From Lentzea californiensis (GTDB taxonomy: Bacteria; Actinomycetota; Actinomycetes; Mycobacteriales; Pseudonocardiaceae): a stretch of 64,000 nt of DNA. The stretch lies in contig NZ_JANBBE010000001.1 in NCBI RefSeq assembly GCF_024648825.1, positions 1,860,001-1,924,000 of the forward strand, written 5' to 3'. Below the pieces are notes generated by a model. It did not search any database. It saw only the letters and a list, made by a program, of their open reading frames with translations, and had not been told where the DNA came from. This document shows positions 25,712 to 35,290 of the stretch, piece by piece (positions within the stretch are counted from its first letter, which is position 1; each line of letters begins with the position of its first letter). The translations under genes were made by a program, and so were the position numbers.

Positions 25712-26715
25712 CCGCGCCACTGCTGGAGGTCACCGACCTCGTCAAGGAGTTCCCCGTGCGGGGCAAGGGGATCATCCCGCGCAACACCGGCACGGTGCAG
25801 GCCGTGTCCGGGGTGTCGTTCGCGCTGCAGCCCGGTGAGACGCTCGGCCTCGTCGGCGAGTCCGGCTGCGGCAAGTCCACGACCGGCCGCGCGATCCTGC
25901 AGCTGCACAAGCCGACCTCGGGCTCGGTGAAGTTCGAGGGCCGCGAGCTGACGACCATGAGCAACAAGCAGTTGCGGCCGCTGCGCAAGGACATCCAGAT
26001 CGTCTTCCAGGACCCGTACGCGTCGCTGAACCCCAAGTGGCAGGTCAACGACATCATCGCGGAACCCCTGGTGATCCACGGTGTCGAGGGCGCGAACAAT
26101 CGGGGCGCTGCGCAGCGGCGGGTCAACGAGCTGATGGAGCTCGTGGGCCTGAACCCCGAGCACCGCAGCCGGTACGCGCACGAGTTCTCCGGCGGTCAGC
26201 GGCAGCGCATCGGCATCGCCCGCGCCCTGGCGCTGAACCCGAAGTTCCTGGTGCTGGACGAGCCGGTGTCCGCTTTGGACGTCTCCGTGCAGGCCGGTGT
26301 CGTGAACCTGCTGGAGGAACTGCAGGAACGGCTCGGGCTCGCGTACCTGTTCGTCGCGCACGACCTCTCGGTGGTGCGGCACATCTCGGACCGGGTCGCG
26401 GTCATGTACCTCGGCAAGATCATCGAGATGGGCGAGCGCGAGGCCATCTACGGCAAGCCGATGCACCCGTACACGCAGGCGTTGCTGTCCGCGGTGCCGA
26501 TGCCGGACCCGAAGGCGGAGCGCAAGCGCCAGCGGATCGTGCTGACCGGTGACGTTCCCTCGCCGGTCAACCCGCCGTCCGGGTGCCGGTTCCGCACGCG
26601 GTGCTGGAAGGCCCAGGACATCTGCGCCACCGAGGAACCGAAGCTGGAAAGGCGCGGTGGGCCGGAAGGAACGCTGTCCGCGTGCCACTTCGCCGAAGAA
26701 CGAGCGGTCGTTTAA
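25708..26715 (+). CDS. peptide ABC transporter ATP-binding protein (DppF-type)
   Basis: The 335-residue ATPase has Walker [24 protein letters not shown], signature EFSGGQRQR, Walker [12 protein letters not shown] and VAHDLS. The C-terminal Cys motif [16 protein letters not shown] matches OppF/DppF. It overlaps the DppD-type gene by four bases and is last in the five-gene operon (binding protein, two permeases, two ATPases). A family I palindrome begins 17 bases after its stop and likely ends the transcript. Confidence 0.94.
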   Translation: MTAPLLEVTDLVKEFPVRGKGIIPRNTGTVQAVSGVSFALQPGETLGLVGESGCGKSTTGRAILQLHKPTSGSVKFEGRELTTMSNKQLRPLRKDIQIVFQDPYASLNPKWQVNDIIAEPLVIHGVEGANNRGAAQRRVNELMELVGLNPEHRSRYAHEFSGGQRQRIGIARALALNPKFLVLDEPVSALDVSVQAGVVNLLEELQERLGLAYLFVAHDLSVVRHISDRVAVMYLGKIIEMGEREAIYGKPMHPYTQALLSAVPMPDPKAERKRQRIVLTGDVPSPVNPPSGCRFRTRCWKAQDICATEEPKLERRGGPEGTLSACHFAEERAVV

Positions 26716-26732
26716 AGGGCGTGGTCTCGTGA

Positions 26733-26781
26733 GATGAGGGGAGCTTTCATAAACCTCAGGTTTATGAAAGCTCCCCTCATC
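26733..26781. repeat. family I palindromic element, copy 3
   Basis: Perfect 23-bp arms (26733-26755 and 26759-26781) are centred on TCA. The left arm starts at GATGAGG because the outermost GTT seen in other copies is replaced by GA. It stands behind the dpp operon and before mshB, both on the plus strand, so it also works between tandem genes. Confidence 0.9.
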
Positions 26782-26826
26782 AACCTCCGGAGGAGGGGCG
26801 TCAGGCACAACCATTACTCTTTTCCA

Positions 26827-27663
26827 GTGACGCTGACTGCCCCACCACGGTTGCTCTTCGTGCACGCCCACCCGGACGACGAGAGTCTCTGGACCGGCGG
26901 CACCATCGCGCGCTACGCCTCGGCCGGCGCGCACGTCACCGTCGTCACCTGCACGCTGGGTGAAGAGGGCGAGATCATCCCGCCCGCGCTGGCGAACCTC
27001 GCCGCGGACGCCGCCGACCAGCTGGGTGGATACCGGGTGGGTGAGCTGAGATCGGCCTGCGCCGCACTCGGTGTGACGGACCACAGGTTCCTCGGCGGCA
27101 TCGGCCGGTGGCGCGACTCCGGCATGGTCGACGTGCCGTCCAACGCCAAGCCGCGCGCGTTCGTCCAGGGATCGCTCGACGACCAGACCGCCCAGCTGGC
27201 CGAAATCCTGCGCGAGGTCAAGCCCCAGGTCGTCGTGAGCTACGACGCGTTCGGCGGTTACGGCCACCCGGACCACATCCGCGCGCACGAGATCACGGTC
27301 GCCGCGTGCGCCCAGGTCTCCGAGGTCGAGCGGGTCTTCTACGCCGTGACGTCCCGCGACGCCACGAACGCCGGTGTGGCCGCGCTGGAGAACGTCCCCG
27401 AGGCGTTCCGGCTGCCCGAGGCGGGCGAGCTCCCCGTGACGCCGGATGAAGAGATCACAACGGTTGTCGACGTGTCGGAGCACCTGACGGCCAAGCGCCG
27501 CGCTTTGCGTGCACACTCGACGCAGGTCAGTGTGTGGGAGGGCGGGTACGCGTTGTCGAACGACATCGCGCAGCCGCTGGTCGGTGCCGAGTACTACGTG
27601 CTCGCCAAGGGCTCGCCGGAGGGTGCGGCCGCGGATCTGTTCGGAGGACTGGGTGACAGGTAG
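26827..27663 (+). CDS. mshB: mycothiol biosynthesis deacetylase MshB
   Basis: The 278-residue protein of the LmbE/PIG-L family has the zinc motif HAHPDDE (His15, Asp18) and distal GYGHPDHIRAHE. MshB removes the acetyl group from N-acetyl-glucosaminyl-inositol, an early step of mycothiol synthesis, the main low-molecular-weight thiol of actinobacteria. GTG at 26827 gives VTLTAPPRLLFVHAHPDDES, the expected N-terminus. The following small membrane gene overlaps by 11 bases, the same pair as Rv1170-Rv1171 in mycobacteria. Confidence 0.93.
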   Translation: MTLTAPPRLLFVHAHPDDESLWTGGTIARYASAGAHVTVVTCTLGEEGEIIPPALANLAADAADQLGGYRVGELRSACAALGVTDHRFLGGIGRWRDSGMVDVPSNAKPRAFVQGSLDDQTAQLAEILREVKPQVVVSYDAFGGYGHPDHIRAHEITVAACAQVSEVERVFYAVTSRDATNAGVAALENVPEAFRLPEAGELPVTPDEEITTVVDVSEHLTAKRRALRAHSTQVSVWEGGYALSNDIAQPLVGAEYYVLAKGSPEGAAADLFGGLGDR

Positions 27664-28087
27664 CTGGCGAGTCGTCTTCCTGCTGCTCCTGTGCGTCGAG
27701 GCAGCGGTGCTCGCCGTGCTCGAAACGATGTTCCTGCCCCTGCGCTTCGACGGCACGCTGCTGCCGGACCTGGGTGCCTGGCCGTTCCCGATCATGATCA
27801 TCGTCGCCGGTGTCACGACGCCCCTGCTGGTGTCGTGGGCGGCCGGGCTGTCCCAGCGGGTCCTGACCGCCGCGCTGCCGCTGCTGGTCTGGTTCTTCAC
27901 GCTGATGGTGTTCGGCTACCTGGAGCCCGGCTCCAACGCCGGCACGCCCGTCCTGCTGCTGCAGGACTGGCGCGGGCTGCTGATGCTCGCGGCCGGCGCG
28001 TTCCCCGGCGCGGTGGCCGTGGGTGCCGTGATGGCGCGCAACGCGGCGAACCGGCCGGGCCTCTACGAGCCCGCCGGGATCCAGTAG
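27653..28087 (+). CDS. conserved membrane protein downstream of mshB (Rv1171-like position)
   Basis: The 144-residue protein has four hydrophobic segments (WRVVFLLLLCVEAAVLAVL, FPIMIIVAGVTTPLLVSW, LTAALPLLVWFFTLMVFG, GLLMLAAGAFPGAVAVGAV). GTG at 27653 stands four bases after a GGAGGA site and lies inside the end of mshB. Its function is unknown. Constant pairing with mshB in actinobacteria suggests a link to mycothiol or simply an old operon. The C-terminus overlaps the convergent GNAT gene by 25 bases. Confidence 0.78.
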   Translation: MTGSWRVVFLLLLCVEAAVLAVLETMFLPLRFDGTLLPDLGAWPFPIMIIVAGVTTPLLVSWAAGLSQRVLTAALPLLVWFFTLMVFGYLEPGSNAGTPVLLLQDWRGLLMLAAGAFPGAVAVGAVMARNAANRPGLYEPAGIQ

Positions 28088-28785
28088 CGGTAGCGGTGGT
28101 GCTCGGTGCAGCCGAGTTCCTCGTACAGCCTGATCGCCGGTTCGTTGTGCTCGGCCACCTGCAGCGCGCACGTCGTGGCGCCCTGTTCCAGGCCCCAGCC
28201 CGCGACCTCGCCCATGAGCCGCCTCGCGAGGCCCTGACGGCGGTGTGACGGCCGCACGGCGAGCCGGGCGACGTGCAGCACGTCCTCGACCACGGCGCCG
28301 CGCACAGCCGCGATCACGGTGTCCCCGTCGGTGATGCTCGCGAAGCAGACGCCGCTCCCGCTGCCCAGCACGTGCCGTTGCGCGGGCGAGACCTCGGATC
28401 CGGCCGTGAGTTCCCACCATCCGGGAAGATCACGACTCTCGGCCACGCCGTCCGCGAACTTCTCCAGCGGTCCGGTCATCACGAGTGACTCGGCACCGCC
28501 CGGATGATCCAGATCGACCCGCCAGCCGGCGGCCTCGATCGCGGGTTCCGGAGGTGAGCCGTTGACCACATGTGCGGTGGGTTTGATCCCGTGCCCGCTG
28601 GCGAACCCTTGTACGGCCCTCAACGCGTCCGGAATCGGCATTCCGGGGTCACCGCAGGTCAGCGTGCTGTTGGCGCGGCCGGTGAAGCCCGCGGCGGCAC
28701 GCATCAACCAGTCTCCAAGCGGAACTTCTGCCAGGGCGGGCCATGCTCGCGCGCAGAGTGATTCCAGGTGATCCACGGTGTGCAC
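28063..28785 (-). CDS. GNAT-family N-acetyltransferase
   Basis: The 240-residue protein has a C-terminal GNAT domain (VLHVARLAVRPSHRRQGLARRL is the acetyl-CoA-binding R/Q-x-x-G-x-A motif; ALQVAEHNEPAIRLYEELGC the terminal motif). An N-terminal half of about 120 residues (ESLCARAWPALAEVPLGDW, then LTCGDPGMPIPDALRAVQGF) resembles a degenerate second acetyltransferase domain. The acceptor is unknown. It lies next to mshB but on the opposite strand. MshD, another mycothiol enzyme, is a two-domain GNAT, but key MshD features cannot be confirmed, so no gene name is given. Confidence 0.8.
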   Translation of the reverse strand: MHTVDHLESLCARAWPALAEVPLGDWLMRAAAGFTGRANSTLTCGDPGMPIPDALRAVQGFASGHGIKPTAHVVNGSPPEPAIEAAGWRVDLDHPGGAESLVMTGPLEKFADGVAESRDLPGWWELTAGSEVSPAQRHVLGSGSGVCFASITDGDTVIAAVRGAVVEDVLHVARLAVRPSHRRQGLARRLMGEVAGWGLEQGATTCALQVAEHNEPAIRLYEELGCTEHHRYRYWIPAGS

Positions 28786-28937
28786 GCGTCCATCCTGGCT
28801 AGGTTGGGAAGAGATTCTTCAAGCAGGGGTTGTGACGTGGCACACCGTGCAGCTAAGGCAAGCCTGACCGGGTGATACTCGTACGTGCCGCGTACTCTCC
28901 GGCTTGCGCGGTGTGACCGATGAAGTTGGAGAGCGCA

Positions 28938-29264
28938 GTGACTTATGTGATCGCCCAGCCGTGCGTGGATCTGCTCGACAAGGCGTGCATCGAAGAGTGC
29001 CCCGTCGACTGCATCTACGAAGGCGACCGGATGCTCTACATCCACCCCGACGAGTGTGTGGACTGTGGCGCGTGCGAACCCGTGTGCCCGGTGGAAGCCA
29101 TCTACTACGAGGACGACGTCCCCGACGAGTGGAAGGACTACACCAAGGCGAACGTCGACTTCTTCAACGAACTCGGCTCGCCCGGTGGCGCGTCGAAGGT
29201 CGGCAAGGTCAGCGCCGACCCGGAGTTCGTGAAGGTGCTCGCACCGCAGGCTGAGGGGCATTGA
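28938..29264 (+). CDS. fdxA: 7Fe ferredoxin (3Fe-4S/4Fe-4S)
   Basis: The ferredoxin of about 108 residues begins [20 protein letters not shown] and carries both cluster motifs: C-x7-C-x3-CP for the 3Fe-4S site and C-x2-C-x2-C-x3-CP ([13 protein letters not shown]). It is a low-potential electron carrier. GTG at 28938, six bases after GGAG, gives the standard FdxA start; an ATG 18 bases upstream is in frame but atypical. The aminotransferase gene overlaps its stop, the same pair as mycobacterial fdxC-Rv1178. Confidence 0.94.
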   Translation: MTYVIAQPCVDLLDKACIEECPVDCIYEGDRMLYIHPDECVDCGACEPVCPVEAIYYEDDVPDEWKDYTKANVDFFNELGSPGGASKVGKVSADPEFVKVLAPQAEGH

Positions 29265-30358
29265 TCATTTCACGCAGGGGCCCGGCGCTGCCGGACTTCC
29301 CGTGGGACCAGCTGGCCGGCCATGCCGCCAAGGCGCGCAAGCACCCCGGCGGCGTGGTCGACCTGTCGGTCGGCACGCCTGTCGACCCGGTTCCCGCGGT
29401 GATCCAGTCCGCGCTGTCGTCGGTCTCCGACGTTCCCGGCTACCCGACCACCCACGGCACTCCTGAGCTGCGCGCGGCCTTCGTCGCCGCGGTGGAGCGC
29501 CGGTACGGGGTCGTCGGCGTCCAGGAGGCGGCGGTGCTGCCCACGATCGGCTCCAAGGAGCTCGTGGCGTGGCTGCCCACCCTGCTCGGCGTCGGGCCGG
29601 GTGACGTCGTGGCCGTGCCCGCCGTCGCGTACCCCACCTACGAGGTGGGCGCGCTGCTGGCGGGAGCCGAGGTCGTCCGCCTGGCCGACGGGGAGCTGCC
29701 GCCCGCCGGCACGAAGCTGGTGTGGCTCAACTCGCCGTCGAACCCGACGGGACGCGTGCTGTCGGCCGGGCAGCTGCGGGACGCGGTCGCCGCCGCCCGC
29801 GCGGTCGGTGCCGTCGTGGCGTCCGACGAGTGCTACCTGGCGCTGCCGTGGGACTCCTCACCGGTGTCGGTGCTGCATCCGTCCGTTGTGGACTCGTTCG
29901 ACGGGGTGCTCGCCGTGCACTCGCTGTCGAAGTCGTCGTCGCTCGCGGGCTACCGGGCCGGGTTCGTCACCGGCGACCCGGAACTGGTCGCGGGCCTGCT
30001 GGAACTGCGCAAGCACGCCGGCATGATCGTGCCGCGGCCGGTGCAGGAGGCCATGCGCGCCGCCCTGGAGGACGACGCGCACGTGGCCGAGCAGCGGTCC
30101 CGCTACCTGGCCCGGCGTGAGGTCCTGAAGCCCGCGCTGGAGGCGGCCGGGTTCACCGTGTCGCACTCGGAGGCAGGGCTCTACCTGTGGTCGACCCGCG
30201 GTGAGGACGCCTGGGAGACGATCTCGTGGCTGGCCGACCGCGGCATCCTCGCGGCTCCGGGCACGTTCTACGGACCGGCGGGCGCGAAGCACGTACGGGT
30301 CGCGCTCACGGCCACCGACGAACGGATCGGCGCGGCGGCCGAGCGCCTCGGCGGCTGA
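29261..30358 (+). CDS. dapC: succinyldiaminopimelate aminotransferase (DapC-type, class I/II PLP)
   Basis: The 365-residue fold-type I aminotransferase has the PLP Lys in [16 protein letters not shown], the substrate Asn/Pro run [13 protein letters not shown], and [13 protein letters not shown]. In actinobacteria the enzyme next to fdx is assigned to the transamination step of the succinylase route to diaminopimelate, fitting dapD and dapE 1-3 kb away. The start is TTG at 29261, four bases overlapping the ferredoxin, with GAGGGG upstream. The specific substrate is by neighbourhood, hence moderate certainty. Confidence 0.84.
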   Translation: MIISRRGPALPDFPWDQLAGHAAKARKHPGGVVDLSVGTPVDPVPAVIQSALSSVSDVPGYPTTHGTPELRAAFVAAVERRYGVVGVQEAAVLPTIGSKELVAWLPTLLGVGPGDVVAVPAVAYPTYEVGALLAGAEVVRLADGELPPAGTKLVWLNSPSNPTGRVLSAGQLRDAVAAARAVGAVVASDECYLALPWDSSPVSVLHPSVVDSFDGVLAVHSLSKSSSLAGYRAGFVTGDPELVAGLLELRKHAGMIVPRPVQEAMRAALEDDAHVAEQRSRYLARREVLKPALEAAGFTVSHSEAGLYLWSTRGEDAWETISWLADRGILAAPGTFYGPAGAKHVRVALTATDERIGAAAERLGG

Positions 30359-30360
30359 CC

Positions 30361-31272
30361 TCAGGGCTTGAGAGCCGACCAGACCCTGCGGGTGAACTGG
30401 TTCGGTGGCACGGCATCCGTCGTGAGCCGCACGGACGTGCTGATCTCCTCGCCGCTCAGGCCGAGGCCGAGCACGAGGTGCCAGTGCAGGTCCCACAGGT
30501 CGGCGAACGAGTCCAGTTCCACGTCGGCGTCCGCGCTGACGTGCAGCACGGCCGGTTCCGCGACGCGCACGACGCGTTCGACCGCCCGCACGTCCCGCGT
30601 GTTGGTGCGGAAGCTGAACGCCAGGTCGACCGTCTCGCTGTCGAGCCCGTACGTCGCGTACGAGTGGCATCTGTGGTGCGGCAACGACAACGGCTGGTTC
30701 GTCTCCAGGTAGAGGTCGCCCTCGAACCGCAGCGTCGGCGAGTGCTGGCTCAACGTCGCACGGGCGCTGACGAACTCCCAGCCGGGCATGTCCAGCTTGG
30801 GCACCAGCAGTTCCAGCACCTCGCTGCGGCGGGCGGACCGGGTGCGTTCACCGGAGCGCCACGGGATTTCCCTGCTGTACGGCTCTTTCTTCGTGACGAA
30901 CACATACGGCGCGTTGTCGGTCTGCAGGCTCAGGACGACGACGGTGCGGCCACGCGCCCAGTCGAACGCGACGGTGGTCAGACCCGGTGCCACGCCGTCG
31001 AAGTGGCTCTCGACGCGAGGCCACCAGCTCGAGAGCTCCTCGGCCAGCGCGCCTTTGACGTACCGGCCCTTCTCGTCGACGCCGACGATCCACATGGCCT
31101 CCGACCCGCGCGCGGCGTTGCACAGCGCGGCGATCTGCCGGGCGGCCTTGCCGTGGTCGATCGGCCACTGGGTCTTGAACTCCACGAAGGAGTCCTCGGA
31201 CTGCGCTCCCTCCAGGGCACGTTCGATCGCGGCGCGAGCGTTCAACTCCAGTCGCTGTTTCAGCACGTGCAC
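30361..31272 (-). CDS. AlbA_2/Schlafen-domain putative DNA-binding protein
   Basis: The first half of this 303-residue protein fits the AlbA_2 (Schlafen-type, formerly AAA_4) fold: DSFVEFKTQWPIDHGKAARQ, then ALCNAARGSEAMWIVGVDEKG. This is the usual glutamate-phenylalanine-lysine entry followed by the conserved asparagine and glycine turn. The second half (about 130-303) has no recognised domain and looks beta-rich. Such proteins may bind nucleic acid or act in defence, but no partner gene is nearby. It sits alone between dapC and dapD. A ribosome-binding site AGGAGG precedes the ATG (reverse of CACCTCCTAG). Confidence 0.7.
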   Translation of the reverse strand: MHVLKQRLELNARAAIERALEGAQSEDSFVEFKTQWPIDHGKAARQIAALCNAARGSEAMWIVGVDEKGRYVKGALAEELSSWWPRVESHFDGVAPGLTTVAFDWARGRTVVVLSLQTDNAPYVFVTKKEPYSREIPWRSGERTRSARRSEVLELLVPKLDMPGWEFVSARATLSQHSPTLRFEGDLYLETNQPLSLPHHRCHSYATYGLDSETVDLAFSFRTNTRDVRAVERVVRVAEPAVLHVSADADVELDSFADLWDLHWHLVLGLGLSGEEISTSVRLTTDAVPPNQFTRRVWSALKP

Positions 31273-31345
31273 CTCCTAGAGCCGGCCCTGCGGGTGGCGA
31301 GGGCCCAGCCTGCCCGCGCAGACCGGGCCCCCGGCACCGAGTTGC

Positions 31346-32302
31346 TCAGTCGTTCGCGTGCAACGCGGCGTTCAGTTCGACGCCGGTGCCCTTCCGGGGC
31401 TTGACCTTCACCGTGCCGGTCACCGAGTCCCGGATGAACAACAGGTTCGATTGTCCGCTCAAAGTGACCGCCTTGACGACCTCGCCGTCCGGCAGCGTCA
31501 CCTTCGTGCCGGCGGTGATGTAGAGACCCGCCTCGACCACGCAGTCGTCGCCGAGCGAGATGCCCAGGCCGGCGTTCGCGCCGAGCAGGCAGCGCTCGCC
31601 GATGCTGATGACCTGCTTGCCGCCACCGGACAGGGTGCCCATGATCGACGCGCCGCCGCCGACGTCCGAGCCGTCGCCGACCACGACGCCGCCGGAGATG
31701 CGGCCCTCGACCATCGAACTGCCCAGCGTGCCGGCGTTGAAGTTCACGAAGCCCTCGTGCATGACCGTGGTGCCGGACGCCAGGTGGGCGCCGAGGCGGA
31801 CCCGGTCCGCGTCGCCGATGCGGACACCGGACGGGACGACGTAGTCGACCATGCGCGGGAACTTGTCGATGCTGATCACCGTGACCGGGCCGCGCACGCG
31901 CAGGCGGGTGCGGGTCTGCTCGAAGCCGTCGACCGCGCACGGGCCGTGGTTCGTCCACACGACGTTCGTCAGCAGGCCGAACATGCCGTCGAGGTTCGCG
32001 CCGTGCGGCTTGACCAGGCGGTGGCTGAGCAGGTGCAGGCGGAGCCAGATGTCGTAGGTGTTCTCCGGTGCCGCGTCCAGGTCGACGCCGACCTTGACGC
32101 CGACGACCTCGACGCCGCGCTCCAGGTCCTCGCCGAGCAGCTTCGCGGCGGCCTCACCCAGGGCCCCCGCGATCTCGGCGGAGGACACGCGGACGGTCCC
32201 CAGCTCTGCCTCCCCGCCGAGCGCGGGGGACGGGTACCAGGTGTCGAGGACGGTGCCGTCCGGGGTCACAGTGGCCAAGCCGATGCCGTATGCGGTGCTC
32301 AC
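31346..32302 (-). CDS. dapD: 2,3,4,5-tetrahydropyridine-2,6-dicarboxylate N-succinyltransferase
   Basis: The protein of about 318 residues has the actinobacterial DapD N-terminal domain ([20 protein letters not shown]) and a left-handed beta-helix with hexapeptide repeats ([20 protein letters not shown], then [14 protein letters not shown]). It transfers succinyl from CoA in the lysine/diaminopimelate pathway. GTG at 32302 reproduces the usual start; TTG at 32311 and GTG at 32308 are in frame upstream. It is divergent from dapE with a small lipoprotein gene between. Confidence 0.95.
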   Translation of the reverse strand: MSTAYGIGLATVTPDGTVLDTWYPSPALGGEAELGTVRVSSAEIAGALGEAAAKLLGEDLERGVEVVGVKVGVDLDAAPENTYDIWLRLHLLSHRLVKPHGANLDGMFGLLTNVVWTNHGPCAVDGFEQTRTRLRVRGPVTVISIDKFPRMVDYVVPSGVRIGDADRVRLGAHLASGTTVMHEGFVNFNAGTLGSSMVEGRISGGVVVGDGSDVGGGASIMGTLSGGGKQVISIGERCLLGANAGLGISLGDDCVVEAGLYITAGTKVTLPDGEVVKAVTLSGQSNLLFIRDSVTGTVKVKPRKGTGVELNAALHAND

Positions 32303-32326
32303 GGCCACCAAGCCTAGTCCTAAGGG

Positions 32327-32740
32327 TCAGTCGGGCACTTCGGCCGAGAAGTACAGCGAGCCCAGGTCGCCCCTGGTCGCGATGAGGGCCTCGTTGCACT
32401 TGGACTGACGCGCGTCGGTGCTGGACACGTTGTCGACGCGCACCTCGGCGCACCGGTGCGCCTCGAAGTCGCCCACGGCGGTCATCAGGCGGGGCAGGAC
32501 CTCGCTGACGTCCTCCTGGACCTGCTTGCCCTGCAGGGACCTGTCGAGCCGCCGGGTCATGGTGCTGACGTCACCGACCCACGCGGCGCAGTCGGCCGGG
32601 GTGAAGCTGTGCTGCGAGCCGCACGGCGCGGTGAACAACGTCCGGATCTCGCCGCACTGCCGGTCGCACGCGGCGGGAGCCTCGCCGCAGCCGGTGGCCG
32701 TGAGCAGCAGGGAGATGACCAGGAGTGTGCGCTTGATCAC
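32327..32740 (-). CDS. small secreted lipoprotein, 137 aa
   Basis: GTG at 32740 opens VIKRTLLVISLLLTATGCGE, a clear lipoprotein signal with acylated Cys18. The mature part has several Cys (ACDRQCGEIRTLF, APCGSQ, ADCAAW, HRCAEV, SKCNE), so disulphides are likely. No family is recognised. It is transcribed with the dapD strand, 25 bases before dapD, and may form an operon with it. Function unknown. Confidence 0.75.
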   Translation of the reverse strand: MIKRTLLVISLLLTATGCGEAPAACDRQCGEIRTLFTAPCGSQHSFTPADCAAWVGDVSTMTRRLDRSLQGKQVQEDVSEVLPRLMTAVGDFEAHRCAEVRVDNVSSTDARQSKCNEALIATRGDLGSLYFSAEVPD

Positions 32741-32800
32741 GCAGAGCACGGTATCGGCTGAACGGCCCAGCGCCCAAGCCGCGTGGGTAGGGTGAGCCGC

Positions 32801-33868
32801 GTGTCCGACACCCTTGATCTGTTCGCCGACCCGATCGACCTGACGGCCTCGCTGGTGGATGTGCGCAGCGTGTCCGGGGAGGAGGCGGAGATCGCGGACC
32901 TCGTGCAGAGGTCGCTGGAGCTCCACGCGCCCCACCTGGAGATCACCCGGTCGGGGAACGCCGTGCTGGCCAGGACGAACCTCGGCCGCGAGCGCCGGGT
33001 GGTGCTCGCCGGGCACCTGGACACCGTGCCGATCAACCGGAACTTCCCGAGCCGCCGCGAGGGCGACGTCCTGCACGGGTGCGGCACCGTCGACATGAAG
33101 GGCGGCGACGCGGTCATGCTCGCGATCGCGGCCCTGAGCCGGGACGCGCGCCACGACCTCACGTTCGTCTTCTACGACTGCGAGGAGATCGAGGCCGAGC
33201 GCAACGGGCTCACCAGGATCCAGCGCGAACAGCAGGACTGGCTGACGGGCGACCTCGCGATCGTCTGCGAGCCGTCCAACGGCACGGTCGAGGCCGGCTG
33301 CCAGGGCACGATGCGCATCGAGATCACCACGTCCGGCAAGCGCGCGCACACCGCCAGGGCGTGGATGGGGAGCAACGCGATCCACGGCCTGGGCGAGGCG
33401 CTGCGCAGGCTGGAGGCCTACGTGCCGCGCCAGCCCGAGATCGACGGCTGCCACTACCACGAGGGCCTGCAGGCCGTGAGGATCAGCGGCGGCGTCGCGG
33501 GCAACGTCGTGCCGGACGAGGCCGTGCTCACGGTCAACCACCGGTTCGCACCGGACCGCACGGTGGAGCAGGCCGAACAGCACCTGCGCGAGGTCTTCGA
33601 GGGCTTCGACGTCACCGTCACGGACCGTGCCGCGGGTGCGTTGCCGGGCCTGGGCGCCCCCGCCGCACAGGAGCTCGTGGAAGCCGCCGGCGGCACCCCG
33701 GTGGCCAAGCTGGGATGGACGGACGTGGCGCGGTTCGCGGCGCTGGGCATGCCCGCGGTGAACTTCGGGCCGGGCGATCCGACGCTGGCGCACACCCAGG
33801 AGGAGAACGTGCCGGTCCGGCAGATCACCGAGTGTTTCGCCGTGCTTAAGCGATTTCTGTTGAACTGA
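32801..33868 (+). CDS. dapE: succinyl-diaminopimelate desuccinylase
   Basis: This M20-family metallopeptidase has about 355 residues: zinc ligand His in LAGHLDTVP, bridging Asp in [10 protein letters not shown], catalytic EE in DCEEIEAE, and distal His near the C-terminus (LAHTQEENV). It removes succinate to give LL-diaminopimelate. The actinobacterial form lacks a longer N-terminal arm. GTG at 32801 gives [20 protein letters not shown], matching relatives; GTGs at 32783 and 32792 would add short tails. It is followed closely by the LOG gene. Confidence 0.94.
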   Translation: MSDTLDLFADPIDLTASLVDVRSVSGEEAEIADLVQRSLELHAPHLEITRSGNAVLARTNLGRERRVVLAGHLDTVPINRNFPSRREGDVLHGCGTVDMKGGDAVMLAIAALSRDARHDLTFVFYDCEEIEAERNGLTRIQREQQDWLTGDLAIVCEPSNGTVEAGCQGTMRIEITTSGKRAHTARAWMGSNAIHGLGEALRRLEAYVPRQPEIDGCHYHEGLQAVRISGGVAGNVVPDEAVLTVNHRFAPDRTVEQAEQHLREVFEGFDVTVTDRAAGALPGLGAPAAQELVEAAGGTPVAKLGWTDVARFAALGMPAVNFGPGDPTLAHTQEENVPVRQITECFAVLKRFLLN

Positions 33869-33885
33869 TCACTAGAATCTCAGTG

Positions 33886-34668
33886 ATGACGGAAGAGAAG
33901 AAGAACGGCGCCGTCGATGAGCGCCCATCGGAGAAGCGTCGCGGCCCGGTCGTGGAGCGGCGTGACCGCAAGGACGACCGCACCACCACCACGGACCAGC
34001 GGTTGCTCGATTCCCGCGGCCCTTCGGACTGGGTGCACACCGACCCGTGGCGGGTGCTGCGGATCCAGGCCGAGTTCGTCGAGGGCTTCGGCGCGCTGGC
34101 CGAGGTGCCGAGCGCGGTGACGGTCTTCGGATCGGCGCGCACCGGCCGTGACCACCCGGAGTACCAGACCGGGCGCGACCTGGGCGCGGCGCTGGCCGAG
34201 GCCGGGTTCGCGGCGATCACCGGCGGTGGCCCCGGCGCGATGGAGGCGGTCAACCGCGGTTGTTCGGAGGCCGGCGGCTTCTCGATCGGCCTCGGCATCG
34301 AGCTGCCGTTCGAGCAGGGCCTGAACCCGTGGGTCGACCTCGGCGTGAACTTCCGCTACTTCTTCGTGCGCAAGACCATGTTCATCAAGTACTCGCAGGC
34401 GTTCATCTGCCTGCCAGGTGGATTCGGCACGCTCGACGAGCTGTTCGAGGCGCTGACCCTGGTGCAGACGAAGAAGGTCACGAAGTTCCCGGTCGTGCTG
34501 TTCGGAACCGAGTACTGGCAGGGTCTCTACGACTGGATCCAGAGCTCGGTGCTCGCGGGCGGCAAGGTCGGCGAGAAGGACCTCGCGCTGCTGCACCTCA
34601 CCGACGACATCGACGACGCGGTGCGCGTGGTCAAGGACGCGCACAAGGCGTGGGCGGACGCGCACTAA
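33886..34668 (+). CDS. LOG-family (TIGR00730) Rossmann protein, long form
   Basis: The protein of about 260 residues has the LOG signature PGGFGTLDELFEAL (phosphoribohydrolase active-site PGGxGTxxE) and SARTGRDHPEYQTGRDLGAA with GGGPGAMEAVNRG. LOG enzymes release the base from cytokinin riboside monophosphates or related nucleotides. An N-terminal charged tail of about 50 residues (EKKNGAVDERPSEKRRGP) precedes the fold. The gene lies 17 bases after dapE, as Rv1205 follows dapE in mycobacteria, and a second LOG gene follows. Confidence 0.88.
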   Translation: MTEEKKNGAVDERPSEKRRGPVVERRDRKDDRTTTTDQRLLDSRGPSDWVHTDPWRVLRIQAEFVEGFGALAEVPSAVTVFGSARTGRDHPEYQTGRDLGAALAEAGFAAITGGGPGAMEAVNRGCSEAGGFSIGLGIELPFEQGLNPWVDLGVNFRYFFVRKTMFIKYSQAFICLPGGFGTLDELFEALTLVQTKKVTKFPVVLFGTEYWQGLYDWIQSSVLAGGKVGEKDLALLHLTDDIDDAVRVVKDAHKAWADAH

Positions 34669-34678
34669 AGCCGTGTTC

Positions 34679-34719
34679 AGGGGCCACGGGCGACTTCTCG
34701 GACGTCGTCACGGGCCCCT
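34679..34719 (+). terminator. hairpin between the two LOG genes
   Basis: AGGGGCC (34679-34685) pairs with GGCCCCT (34713-34719). An inner GCGAC/GTCGT pairing extends the stem. Possible terminator or processing site 11 bases after the first LOG stop; no T run. Confidence 0.5.
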
Positions 34720-34756
34720 TGGTCCCTCGAACGAGAAAAGTGGAAACCCCAGACCG

Positions 34757-35290
34757 ATGTACGTAGCTGTTTACTGCGGAAGCCTCGCCACCGTCCCCCA
34801 GAGTTATGTCGACCTCGCGGCGGAGGTCGGGCGCCAGATCGCGGCACGCGGCTGGCACCTCGTCTGGGGCGGCGGGCAGACGTCGATGATGGGCGCGGTG
34901 GCGCGGGAGGCCAGGGCGGGCGGCGCGCACACCTACGGCGTCATCCCGAAGGGCCTGGCCACCAGGGAGATCGCCGACCGCGACTCGACCGAGCTGCACG
35001 TCGTCGACACCATGCGCGAGCGCAAGAAGATGATGGACGACAAGGCGGACGCGTTCCTGACGCTGCCGGGCGGCATCGGCACCGCCGAGGAGTTCTTCGA
35101 GGTGTGGACGGCCGGTGTGCTCGGCATGCACGGCAAGCCCGTGGTGCTGCTGGACGTCGACAACCACTACAAGGGACTCGTCGAGTGGCTGACGGAGTTG
35201 CGGGACAAGGGTTTCGTCTCGCACGCCGCGCTGAAGTCGCTGATCGTCACGGACGACGTGTCAGTCGCCCTTGACGCTTGCGTCGTCTAG
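34757..35290 (+). CDS. LOG-family (TIGR00730) Rossmann protein, short form
   Basis: The 177-residue protein begins at ATG 34757, MYVAVYCGSLATVPQSYVDL, with VWGGGQTSMMGAVARE and PGGIGTAEEFFEVWTAGVLG. This is the compact plant/bacterial LOG type that releases cytokinin bases from nucleotides. It differs clearly from the longer neighbour, so the pair is not a recent duplication. Its last 30 bases overlap the convergent AlkZ-like gene. Confidence 0.9.
   Translation: MYVAVYCGSLATVPQSYVDLAAEVGRQIAARGWHLVWGGGQTSMMGAVAREARAGGAHTYGVIPKGLATREIADRDSTELHVVDTMRERKKMMDDKADAFLTLPGGIGTAEEFFEVWTAGVLGMHGKPVVLLDVDNHYKGLVEWLTELRDKGFVSHAALKSLIVTDDVSVALDACVV

Noticed and set aside
28851..28868. Possible iron-regulator box (CTAAGGCAAGCCTGA) upstream of the ferredoxin
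   Set aside because: Only a short central AGGCAAGCCT palindrome matches; the outer positions of a DtxR/IdeR box are missing.
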